Shown piece after piece: positions 27,698 through 39,500 of a DNA stretch of 64,000 bases. This stretch comes from Edolisoma coerulescens. Taxonomy: Eukaryota; Chordata; Aves; Passeriformes; Campephagidae. The notes beneath the pieces were generated by a model that worked only from the letters and a program-made list of their open reading frames with translations, was not told where the DNA came from and made no database searches. The first letter of the stretch is position 1; each line of letters opens with the position of its first letter. The position numbers were made by a program, and so were the translations under genes. Location of the stretch: positions 1,556,399 through 1,620,398 of the forward strand of contig VWZW01001167.1 of NCBI GenBank assembly GCA_013397115.1. Reading direction: 5' to 3'.

Positions 27698-30600
27698 ATG
27701 AACTTCTTCCTGGAAACATTAAAAGTCATTGTACTTCTTGTTTATTACTCACTGGAGTCACTGGTGTTCTTGGTTGTGCCTAGACGGAAGAAGAATGTCA
27801 GTGGTGAAATAGTGTTAATAACAGGAGCGGGAAGTGGCATTGGAAGACTCTTAGCAGTAAAGTTTGCCAGCCTTGGAGCCACGCTGGTCCTCTGGGATAT
27901 TAATCAGGAGGGGCTCAACTACACAGTTAGACTGGCCAGAGAAAATGGAGCAGGAAGAGTACACTCTTACATCTGTGATTGTAGCAAAAGACAGGATGTC
28001 TACAGGGTAGCTGACCAGGTAAAGTATCTTATTTGTAGTATATAGTATCTTCGACACTATTCTAAGATGAGTGTATGTGTGGGTGAAAGATGCATGATTA
28101 AGTTTTCTAGTGGATTCAAAGCAAGTGATTAAAGTTAATTCATTCTGAATGTATTGTGCTTCCTATCTATTTCAAGAATTCTGGTTTTTAGAGTTGACTT
28201 GTGTATCTCTATTCCTTAAAAAATAAAAAGAACTGGCTCTCTTTTTCAGTAGCTCATTTTAACTGGGTAGCTTCTCATTCATTCATTCAATTACTGAGCA
28301 GGCACTTAATCGTGAAGTGCGGAAAATCAATTTATTGAAGCTAAAGCAGTATTTCAACTTCTGGCAGCCTTGTACCAAAAGTAAGCCCTGAAGACTATAC
28401 ATTGTAAAAAGGATTAACTGCTTAGGCAATTTTCAAATAATTCCATTGCTGTGAAGAGATTTTTGCAGACTTATTTTATCTGAATTATAATTTATCTGAA
28501 TTAATAAATGTATCTTGATGTCTTAAATATTTCTTTCTTTCTTTCATTTCTGGAGAGCTTTGTAAACGCAGCATGTGGTTAGACAGTTTGGGCAGACTAG
28601 CAGAATTGCCAAAAGCTGAAATTGTTTAACAGTTTCCAGTGTAGCAACCTGTTCTCATTCACTTAAAATTTGCTAAACTTAACTGTTGAACTAGAAGGTT
28701 TCCACAGTGAATGTTTTCCTGGGAAGGAATTTATTTTTTAAAAAAGTTCAGCTGTCTTCAGGAACATCTGTTGGCTTAAATAATGTTTTGGTGCTCTTTA
28801 AGAAGCTCCAGCCTTCTGCCTTTTTCTATCTGTGCAAAAATGACTATCACAAGCTTTCTGATACGTGAAGCTTGTGCATCAATTGCAGCTTGTTAGAGGC
28901 TGGTGCTGTTGGTTTCGTATTCCAGTAGTGCTGAGCAGCCTCGGTCCCCCTTGCAGCTCTGTTACACCAGCTGAGCTGGACATCTGCTGTCCTTGCAGAG
29001 AAGTTTCATGTCTCTCCACAGTCCTGTAGCTGTGCTTCCTGCTGAACTTGGAGAACTGGAGGAGGAGTATTGTAGTGTGAAGGACACTGGAATGAAGAAG
29101 ACGAAAATGAACCTTTAGTTTTGAGGACTTGAATTGAGGGCTAGCACTCTGGGCCCATGGAGAAAAGCAGTGGCTGAGCCATTCTGGCCAAATTTGAAAA
29201 AGAGAACATGGTGTAGATCTGTGTGACATGGGTTCAGGATGATGCAAACAGAGCTAGGCAGGAACAAAGGAGTTGTAGTAGGGTCCAGTGCATGGTTCTT
29301 CCCTTGTAACCTTCTGTCAGCAGTTCAGCAGCTGACAGATTCACTAATAATCCTCATGCTGATCTGCATAGAAGAAAATACCCTACTACCATTATTTCAG
29401 AAATATCATGTCCTGCCCATTATGTAGAATAATCCAATCTTATCAGTTACAAAAAGACTTTAGTATTAGTTGGTGCTTGGTGCCACTGTTTACTTAGTGC
29501 AGCATAGTAGACTTTGGTTCATAGTGTTCAGCATCAGCCTTTGCAAGATAAGACAGCATGGTTCCAGGTCCTCTTTTTTTCCCCCCCTTCTGGCGATTCA
29601 GCTTTATGCAGACTTGGAGTTTTGCAAGACTATGGTGAAGGAAATTCATGCTGGCAGGGCAGGATATGTTTGAAAACTTTGCTCCCTGTGAAGAAGTCTT
29701 AAAGCTAAAATGAAATGTATGTAAATCTTTAATCAGCCACAAAGAGACACCATGAGAAAGTCACTTCGGTAGGAAGGAAACCCAAAGGCTCTGCATGTGT
29801 CAGGTCCTTGTTTCTTTCCTGTACCAACAGGATGAAGGACAGCCTTTTGGCTATCAAGAGCTATAGCTTAAAATTTATTTCTAATGTCGCTGTTCCAGAA
29901 GTACCCAACTCCTAAAGCTTAGTTAACAGAAATGGATAAGACTGGAACAAGTTTAAGGAAGATGAGGAAGTTAAGCTAGAATAAAGGATAGGTGATCAAT
30001 TACCCTTTGATTCTTTATTATTGTTATACCCCTTTCATTTTTCCCAGATAGCTCAGATAAGTGAACTGTACTTCAAATTCTCTATTAAATAGTTTCATTC
30101 TCCTTTGGAGAGCTGACACAATATCTTGCTATCAGCTGGCCTGTCATCATTCTCTCAAATGAGTCTGTTCATGAATGTTCTCTGGAGCTAAAATGAGAAC
30201 TATACTTCCTCTTACTGAATTAAATGTATAGGTATTATTTTTTAGCCAACTTAATTTCTGGGGTAGAGTGTACCAGATTCTAGTCCAGAATTGCTCTTTA
30301 ATTTTAAGATGGGTTTACTGTAGCAAAATACTTGTTGCATTAGTTAAGCTTTCTGCATTAAAGACTTATCTGGAACAGTTGTCCCCAGAAACAGAGGTGC
30401 TGAAAGCAGAAGCTTGTGTGGAGCTGTTGGGTTCCACGTATCTGAAGAAAATCCATTTGAGAGCTCACCTTTAAAAAGGCATCAGGGGAGACTGTGCAAG
30501 AACCTGAGGTGTTTGCATCCATAACACACACAAGTTCAACTTACTTAAATGTGTAATATTTCTGTTTGTTAAGTTTTCATGTATAGTACTTGGAAAAAAT

Positions 30601-33600
30601 GTTTTGTATTTATTGCACACTATCTTGATGCTGTTTGTTTTAGGTTAAAAAAGAAGTTGGTGATGTTAGCATCCTAATCAACAATGCTGGTATTGTAATT
30701 GGGAAGAGATTTCTTGATTCTCCAGATTCACTTGTAGAAAAAACCGTGGAAGTGAACACAATGGCACACTTCTGGGTAATACCTGTATTTTGCATATACA
30801 TACTATGACATCCTTTTAACATGTTTTCAGTGTTATTTTTGCCTTTTGGAATTGAGGAAAACATGCAAGGATATAGAGCTCTTTGGAAGTTCAGTTAGAA
30901 ATGATACAAGAAATTACTTACTTTGCTCTGGAGTCTGTAAAATTAAAAAAAATGTGGAAGAATGGATCCTTTGGGAAGCTCTAGAGTAGGCAGTTGGAAG
31001 CATTTCGCATTTAGCAATGCTCCTAAGAACTGAAGTCTACCATCTGCTAAATTCTGAGGCTAGTCATATGTTATAATCTTATTATTAATTGACATGAAGC
31101 AGGCCCACCCTAATAGTTGCTGCCCCTAGTAACAGAGAGGTGTTCAATTCTACTTCAGTTCTTCTGTTCTGTTGGTATTCTAGTTGTTCTGTGGTTGTGA
31201 TAATTTCAGTAAGAAATACCACATGTTCTGATAATGCCTGTAATAGTAAGTAGAGCTTTTGTCCAGAATGAGTAACCTGGTGTGCTTTTTCCTCCTTCTA
31301 GTGAAGGCAGGTCACCTATATGGTGTTTCTGTCATGAAGAATTGTAAAGAAAATATTCAGTCATGTTTCAGTTTCTTTAGAAATAAATTTAATCACAAAG
31401 ATTTAATTAATTTAATGGAAGGAAAACATGAAATTCAAATCTTTGCCATTTTACAAAATTTGCAGTGAACATTTAATTCTCATTTGAAAGAAACTTCACG
31501 ACTAGCTGGAGTTGTATACTTAGCTTTCATCAAGTTACCATCTGTCTTTGGTAGTACTGGTGGGGTTGGGAACTCCCCATTTAAATAGTTGAAGGTTAGA
31601 GTTCAAACAATAAGTTCCACACACATACACACATCTTTTCCATAATGGAAGAGGGAAAGCTTATTTAAACTGTAGGGAGAATTTCTCCAAAACCAACAAA
31701 CACCTTCAAAATATTATGGCATGTAGCTTGCTTGGTAAAATGTTAGATTGTAACTCTGATTTACTTTGCAGACCTACAAAGCCTTCCTCCCAGCAATGAT
31801 TGCCGCTAACCACGGACACTTGGTTAGCATAGCAAGCACTGCAGGACTGTGTGGAACCAATCAGCTTTCAGGTGGTGTATTAAAGCTAATATTAATTGAG
31901 ATAATTAGTTTGATTTTAACTTCTGCAATCAATACCCATGGGGGGGAAAAAAAGGCAAACTGATTTTGAGTTTCTGCATCTTTCCGTATCGGTAAAGCAA
32001 ATAGTCAGACTTTCAAAACAGCTGACCTTAAATAGACCATTTCTTTACAAGGAGTTTTCCAGAAGCTCAGCAGTTCTGTGAAACAGGTTTTTCTGCCAAG
32101 GCAGTTAGAGGATCTAGAAGCCATATAGCACTTTGGAAGCTGAGAACCTCAATGCTGTTAAAGATTACTTGCAGGTTTCTGATAGGGAAGCGGCCACTTT
32201 AGATTTAGAGGAAGCTCAGAAGGCATTTCTGGAACCTGTATACAAAGGGGGAGGAATATGAAATAAGGTGACATAGCAGTAAAAGAAATCTAGCTCCAAG
32301 GGAGTGATAATAAGGACAAACTGAGTTTCAAGTTGAAACCACATTAGAGAGTCTTGAAAATGTGAGTTTGATGCGTAAGAAGTGAGTGCATGGATTTAAA
32401 GATAAGGTCCAGTATGAAAAAATAATTTCATTTACCATTGTTCCGTAGAGAGTGGAAAAGTGGTAACAGGGATGAGAAACCCTCTGCCTGCCAGTCTAGA
32501 GCAACAGTTGATTTAGGAGAGGAAAGAAAAGGAACGAATCACATCAAAAGCAAATTTTTAACCTAATCCTGAAAACCAATCCTATTCTGATATGAAGTGG
32601 TTTAGTATTAGTAAAGTTTAATTTGTAAATTTAAAAATTTAACTGCATTTAATGTTTTATTTTACAGATTACTGTGCAAGTAAATTTGCAGCAGTTGGTT
32701 TTGCAGAGTCAATGGATATGGAGATGAGAATTCTGAGAAAGACTGGTGTTAAAACCACAGTTGTGTGTCCTTACGTCATAAACACAGGAATGTTTGATGG
32801 TCTTAAAAGCAAGTGAGTAAACTCTTGTGAGGTTTTTATGAAAGTTGCATTTTTAGCATGTTATAAACCCCTATTTCCTTTATGAAAATCATGAGCCAGG
32901 CTTTTTTATGCTTGTACTATTTTTAGGGCTGCAGATGAGTGTTAACAGTGCTGTCCAGTGACTGGGCAACCCAAAAGGCCTAGGTGCTTTACTATTCATT
33001 TAAGCTGAAATGTGAAACATAATTTGTGTCCTTTCTTCTGCAGAAGCCTCTCTGGTTTCTAAATCCCCATTCACCTCCTGAATTGGCATGGCTTTGCTCA
33101 GTATGCATGTATAATGAGAAAGTTTAGGAGCCAAATAAAAGCCTGGTGTGTCTTAATATGAGCACTCTGGTTTTGTCTTACGAGAGGTCATACAGGGGGA
33201 AAATAACAATGTCCACTCACTCTAACATAATGAAGATTCTGGTGTTCATAGGATTTGTTGTGTTTATTTCTTTTTTTAGTTGAATTTAGTAAAATTGAGA
33301 CTTTTTTGAATAAAATGTGAATTCAAAGCAATTCGTATTATAGCAATAAATATTTTCTTTTTCAGGTGGCCACGTGTGCTTCCCATTCTGGATCCAGAGT
33401 ATGTGGCTGAGAGGATAATCACTGCTATTCGGCAGAACCAAGAAATGTTGTTTATCCCACGCATCATTTATGTGTTATTGGTTTTGAAAAGGTAAGTTAT
33501 GCTTCTATTCTTCTTTTCCCCTCTCTTTTTTCTGTCCAGGGATGCTTCAGCTATGTGTTTAACTAAAAGTACAAATGAGGCTTCTACTTACTGGTGTGAA

Positions 33601-34174
33601 CTTTTATTAAGTTTTGCACATTTTTGGAAGAGGTTTTTTTGTTTGTGTGTTTCTATGGGTTCAGTCTACCCTTAGGTGACAGAAAATTCTAACTGTGCCT
33701 TGCTGACTCCACTGGGGTGCAGTTTTACTGTGGGCTGTAGAGACTGGGCCTGCTTCTCCATAACTGCATGTCAGAGAATTATTGGTTGGAAAAGACATCT
33801 GAGATCACTGAGTCCAACTGTAAACCCATCTGGTGTCTTGCTCCAGCATTAGGGCACTTTTGACTCTGTTGCAAGCCAGGCTGGAATACTGATCTAGCTA
33901 ATAACTCAGGCTGCCAAGTGAGTAGAAAGGATATTTTGAGATGACCAGTGGGTATATACTCTTTAGAGTATACTGCCCTTGCCAGTATTAGCCAGGTAAA
34001 ACTAATTCTGTGATAAAACTGTACAGCTCTTCTGATGTCTGTTCCTTTTTATCTTCCTCCTCAATGTCCCTACCTTACAGCTTCCTACCAGTGAAAGCAT
34101 GTGTTCTCCTTTTGGACTACTTTGGAAGCTTTGATATCATGAATACCTTCAAAGGTCGACCAAAAAAGGAGTGA
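27698..34174 (+). CDS. SDR16C5: SDR16C5 (RDHE2), epidermal retinol dehydrogenase 2
   Basis: Spliced gene. Coding exons are 27698-28018, 30644-30775, 31772-31871, 32668-32812, 33366-33491 and 34081-34174 (stop TGA). All introns are GT-AG and the phases agree, giving 305 residues; the human protein is 309. A hydrophobic membrane segment lies at about residues 5-27. The cofactor motif TGAGSGIG is at 42-49. Asp67 at the end of beta-2 favours NAD(H) over NADP(H). NNAG is at 120-123. The catalytic residues are Ser173, Tyr186 and Lys190 (YCASK). These are the features of a classical SDR. The stretch CDCSKRQDVYRVADQ resembles RDHE2, and the neighbours CHCHD7 and PLAG1 are the same as in human, which argues against HSD17B11 or HSD17B13. 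Family knowledge: it oxidises retinol to retinaldehyde at the endoplasmic reticulum, supplying retinoic acid synthesis. The start was chosen because the N-terminus aligns with the human one. No damage was seen. Confidence 0.93.
28019..30643 (+). other. SDR16C5 intron between coding exons 1 and 2
   Basis: The donor is cag/gtaaag and the acceptor is a T-rich tract ending ttttag. The minus-strand frame at 28879-29247 has no domain or splice support and is treated as chance. A short CTTT run lies near 28530-28545. No repeat family was identified with confidence. Confidence 0.6.
33768..33870 (-). repeat. CR1 tail fragment in SDR16C5 last intron
   Basis: About 100 bases resemble the reverse complement of a CR1 3' end (gagaattattggttggaaaa, then gatcactgagtccaactg). 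It lies between coding exons 5 and 6, opposite in orientation to the gene. Confidence 0.65.
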
Positions 34175-34975
34175 AAAAGCACAAAATTCAGAGACCAGCA
34201 GGTCTAAAGTGGATGTTGTTAAAGGTGGTGGTGGGAAAAGATTGTTTCCCTAGCAGCTGTGAACTTTGGGTGCCTCATTTCTCAACAGTAACAAGATTTT
34301 TTAAAGTTGCTCTTTAACTGGCTCTTAATCAACAGCTTTCATTTGAACTATTTTTTTAAATCCAGTGGATTGATTTCTTTTCACTTCATTATGAAAATAC
34401 ATTAATTGAATTTAGTTGCTTTGCTTTAACAGCTTTGCTGTTTATGGTGCCTTAAATGTGATCCTGCATCACAAACTAGTAACTGGCAACTCTGGGGGAA
34501 AGAAGGTGCCAAGAAACCACATGTATTTAGCAGGTAGCCAGAAAAGCCTCGAGTGGACCTGACTTCTTGCTGCCATTCAGTGAACCATGAGAATGGGTTG
34601 TACTGCTGGTGCCATTACCATTCCCTGGCAAGCTGAAGAATTCAAGAATTTCCACAAACAACAGATTCTAACTCTTACAAATGAAAGTTTTGTGAGATAA
34701 AAATATGCGCTGTTCTGGTGAAAAAAAATTACATTTATTAATTTTTGGAGGTGTGATCTCTCAACTCACAGATGGCAATGGATGTTGGGGCAAGGACAGG
34801 GCAGGATGTGTAAATTATGCATTTGTGCTGCTAATCTACTTTGTGCCTAATTTATTTCAAAAGCTAATACCGTGACTGCAACTTTGGAACAGAAGTCTTT
34901 GTATCGTTTAAGTACAGTATTTTAAGAGCTATTTTAAATTGTCATCTCCTAAGAAGAATAAACTTGTATTTTTAA
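34175..34975 (+). other. SDR16C5: SDR16C5 3' untranslated region
   Basis: About 0.8 kb of non-coding sequence from the stop codon to the first good polyadenylation signal. No frame or repeat was recognised within it. Confidence 0.7.
34957..34962 (+). terminator. SDR16C5 poly(A) signal AATAAA
   Basis: Canonical AATAAA about 780 bases after the stop codon, followed within 30-60 bases by T- and GT-containing sequence (tgccagtctaggtgggc). This is the first clear signal after the stop codon. Confidence 0.75.
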
Positions 34976-36170
34976 AGCATGAGACTGCCAGTCTAGGTGG
35001 GCTATTCAATGTCTTGTCAGCTGAGACAATGAACTACTAAAAGCAAAGGTGTTGTGTTGTGTAATAGGGGTTTCTCTTGGGATTATTTCAGAAAGGAATG
35101 ATGCTGATAGAACTGGAGTGACTGTTATCATTACAGCCATCGTTTGAGTAACAGCATAATGTTTTGCTTCTCTGAGTTGGGTAACAGGTTGCCTTGTGTC
35201 TACAGAGCCTTGTTTTACTTTCCCTTTACTCTTAGGACTGTCCATTTATTTTGAGCATATGCTGAAGAGGCATTGCCCTTTTTGACAATGGATGCTTAGA
35301 AAGCTACCTTGACATTTTGTAATCCGAAACAAGAAAAAGGAAGCTCATGTGTACATCATTTCTGTACATGCTAAGTCCACTTCATGTCACGGTACTCTGC
35401 TAGCAATTGCTACTAAACAACTAAAACGGTATGGAGAAAAGGGGGACTTTTTTAATGGGGAATCTTTTTTTCTTCAAATGATGGCCTAGAAACTACCTTC
35501 ATTTCCCTTGTGTATACAAATAGTGAGGTTTATTAGCAGAGAAAGGTTCACATAGAACTACTTTACTACTGATGAGCAAGAAACGCTGAGTAAAACAAGT
35601 GTGTTAAAAATCACCTTACTTTTATGATGGATTGGTGAGAGCTAGAACTCAGACTGATGAAGAAGAGATTTGTTCCACTCTCCTTTCAGATCTGCAGCTT
35701 TTCTTCCTCAGAATTTTTACTCTTTTTACAGTACACCTTAAGAAACAGATGTTAACCAGTTAAAAAAGAGATTGTCTCAATGTGCAGTCCATACATACAT
35801 TGCACTGTTCACAAATTCTACCACTAGTAACTACGTGGTGTATCTGTGTCTTCAGACTCCTCACCTTTTCAAACTAACAGAACATACTTTTCCCTCCTGG
35901 CAACAAAATACTAGCTAGGCAGAGTTCTGGAGCAAAGGAGAAAGGTGAGCTATGCATATGAACAGTATGAGGATCAAACTCCAGTTCTAGTGACAGCAAG
36001 TAGCTTTTCATTTTTAGTGTCTTTGTGTACACATTCTGCTGAGGAAAATTAGAAGCAGTGAGTCTGGCAGTGGGATTTGGGGATTGTCAGCAGGGTTCAT
36101 GTTTGTCATATCTCCAAGAGGATTTTACCTGATAATCTGCGCCACAGAAATACACCTCCAAGGGCTTTTA
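34976..36170. other. Intergenic, no gene seen
   Basis: No coding or repeat structure recognised. The small minus-strand frame at 35006-35245 lacks support. Confidence 0.5.
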
Positions 36171-36562
36171 CTGCTTGACAGAATCATTGGAAAGGACCTG
36201 TGTTCAGTTAAGTTTTATATATCTCTAAGGTTGGAAACTCTACAACCTCTCTGGGTAACCTGTTCTAGTGTTTGTTCATGCTCTGTTTAAAAACAAATAA
36301 ATTAAAATTATGTTTAAATTGAATGTACTTTTTTTCATGTCCTTTCAGAGGATACTGCTAAGAGTCTGGGTTTGTGTTTTACACCTTATTTTTAGGTACT
36401 TATACACATTGAGCCTGAGCCTTTTCTCTAGACTAAGCAGGCCCAGCAATCTCAACATCTCCTTGTATGACAGATGCTCTAATATCTTAATTGTCTTAGC
36501 AGCCCTTCACTGGACTCACTCCAGTATATTCATATCTCTTAGAGACCAAGTTCTGTACTAGA
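36171..36562 (-). mobile_element. Diverged CR1 LINE 3' fragment
   Basis: CR1 blocks appear in reverse complement on the plus strand: cagaatcattggaaaggacc, then ctacaacctctctgggtaac, then cttttctctagactaagcag, then cagcccttcactggactcac. The order is right but with many substitutions and an A/T-rich insertion near 36285-36320, so this is an old copy on the minus strand. Confidence 0.85.
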
Positions 36563-39500
36563 TTGAGCATGCATAATGTGTCATACAGAGCTTCACTAGA
36601 AAATCTCTGCTTGCTAGCTGTCCTAGTAGGAGTACATAAATACAGCTTTTATGTGAGTATGCTGCTGCCCCTTTGAATGTTGTGGTCACTGTTAAATTAC
36701 ATCATGTGCCTGGAGGATAACAGCCTATCCTGTGGTGGCTTTTGTCTCCCCTGTCTCATATGATGGCATGAAGGATATGTGGAGTTGTATCCTGGAGGTC
36801 AGACAGCTCACATCCTTCCCCTGTGTTCAGGAGCTTGCATGGAGCGAGTGTTTGGATCTTCAACTGACATAGAAATCTTGAGATAAAAGGTGGCTTACTT
36901 CCACCATAACAATGATCTTGACTGATTACTTTCCTGATGCCAAAAAAGAGTCTTTCCTTCTGCTCTCAGCAAGGAAACTCATGAAGGGATAACTGTGACA
37001 CCCAAAGAAGAAGATAGAACATGAAAAGGAAGAGCATCTCCGTTGTGACAGCATAATGCCTGACAACAGCCCAGGACTGCTGGATGATACATCAGGCAGC
37101 TCCCACAAAAGAATTGTTGGTTTCATGGCCATTATTTAAAATTTCAAGCAATCTCTTCACAAAAATGACTGTCCCAAATCTGACTGGAATGGCTGCATTG
37201 GCCTAATAATCAGAGTTATGGTGATTCAAAGGCACTCCATGTTATTTTGTTGCCTGTTGTATTTCTTTTCCATGTGAGTTCATATTCCTGTGCTAGCAGA
37301 AACCGTGCTGTCCCTTAATGCTTGGAAACATGGAGAACATAGTGCCAAGAAAAATTAACTTGATCCTCTGAACAAGACTGAGGAAGAAAACAAACAAAAA
37401 ATCAGCAGCTAAGATACAGGCTCCATTATTACTTATTTTATGAACTTGGAAAACATACCTAGGAGTTATATGCACCTGCTTGGAAGCTGATGTTCATGGT
37501 GGTCTGGTTTCATTTTAGGAAGGAGCCAAGCAGGTACCTCTTCTCTGGTAACTTTCCTAGGGGCAGTTGATCTTCCAAAGACACTGGTGTGGACTGCATA
37601 CTTTGCTAAGCAGCTGTTCAAAGCCATAGGCTTTGTAAAATAAGCATTTTAACAAAATAACTTGGCTTCTCTCACTGACTTTTTCTTTGCTGTGACAAGC
37701 AAGAGAAATGGGTTTGGATCCACAGTTACCAGATACTCTAGGAAAATGCAGGCTTACTGTCTCTCAGGTGACACTTAAAAGTGTGTTATTAATGCTTCAG
37801 TAGGTGGGGGAGCACTACAAGCAGGGACTTTTGTCCACTCACTGTATGACACACTTTCTCTCTAGTCCTAGGTGGCTCCAGCTTGACATATATTTTCTCT
37901 GCCTCTCGAAGCCACCAAGCTCACAGCCTGAAGTTCTGCAGATAGCCTATGGCTGAGGAAGACGTAGCTCTGTCTGGGGAAGAGAGGTGGAACAAAATCA
38001 CACCTTCTTCCTTTGCCCTTAGCAATATTCACACTAGGGAGATGAGCATCCTCAGGACTGGGACAGAGATGTTCCAGACAGGGGTATGACAAAGGCAGAG
38101 GTTCTGTGCCAAGGTGCCTTGCGGTATTGTGTCTGCTGGGTAGTTCCTGCTCGATTAAAACAAACCTCGACTCTTGGTATAGCTGCGTTGAGAGATTTCA
38201 CCCTTATCCAAGGCTGTGACTAACTACATCTAAGGAAACATGGTTCTGCAAGACTTGTAGTGGGGTAGTCTTCCACAATCCCTGCCCAGGAGGGAAGAAC
38301 CCTAAGACATACTGTGACACTTTTGCCTCTCCATGTCCTGGGGTCCAGAGGCAGCATCCCTGGCTTTGGCACAGAAGGAAGAATCGACAGAGCTGGAACA
38401 CGAGCAGCACCAACACCACCTGTCAGCACATGCAGCCAACAGCAATAAAAGAGGTTCTTGCTGAACAAGTTTGGCCTGCTGGCACCATAAACTTCATGCC
38501 TAGAAGGTGCCATGGTCTGGGCTATGGAACGTGGGTGAAGGTGCAGTCCCCCTGGGCAGGTGTCTGCATCACCTCTATTAACTGTATTGCTGTAAAGGCA
38601 GCTTGCTCAGAGGTTAATGCAAGGTGATATATGATAGCCAAGGCATCTGTTGAGCATGTGGTCTTTAATTATTGTTCCCCAGAAGTGGGAATTCTTGTTG
38701 GAAGGTTAACATGGAAGGTCTTCTCTATATTAATTCTAGAAAATACACTTTGCATTATTTATTGTCTGCATATTTCTGGCGTGATAATGATTAACCCTGA
38801 AGCACGCTCACACAATGCACCATGCACGGCTAATAAAGTTACAAAACTGATTTGAATTATGCTACAGTTATTGCAGAATGTCATACCTGTGTTTTGGGGA
38901 GCTTCTAACAAATTAAGAGAGAGTTGTCGGTTCCAAGTAATCACATCTCTCAAGGCTGTTGTATCCAGAAGGAGCATGTATCACTAGAATAGCCAGGTGA
39001 GGTGCTTGTTTGAAGTGTTTCCTTCCGGAAGTATGTGATTTCCACTCTCTGGTGTTTAGTTGGTCTTTAACAGAGGATGGGAGTAATTGACAAGGTGCCT
39101 AGTTGAAACTTCGTGTTAAAATTTCCTAAAAAAAGGATTACCAAGTTAATTCCACCAAAGAGAAAATAAAAATACTTGAAGCAGTTAGAGCCTGCTGTAG
39201 AAATTATCTCCACCAGCAGCAAGAGGCAGAAATCTGTTTCCAGCCTTGCTTCTGAGCCAAGGACTTGGAAGACAGCTATGAAACTGGCTTATTCAACTTT
39301 TTTTTTCCACATTGACAATGAAATGTCTGACTGCCCTCTTTCATGCTTTTAGATCCAGATAATTTTATCTGCGGTGATATTTATAACATTTTAGGGATTA
39401 TGGATTGGTCCTTCGCATTCAGATAATTGAAAAAACAAAGTATCTTTGCTTTTAATTTCTGTGTGATTGTAACTCTGCCCACCTAAAATGGGTCAGGTTT

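Noticed and set aside
28879..29247. 122-codon minus-strand frame in an SDR16C5 intron
   Set aside because: No recognised domain, composition not clearly protein-like, and no poly(A) tail or flanking duplication that would indicate a retrogene.
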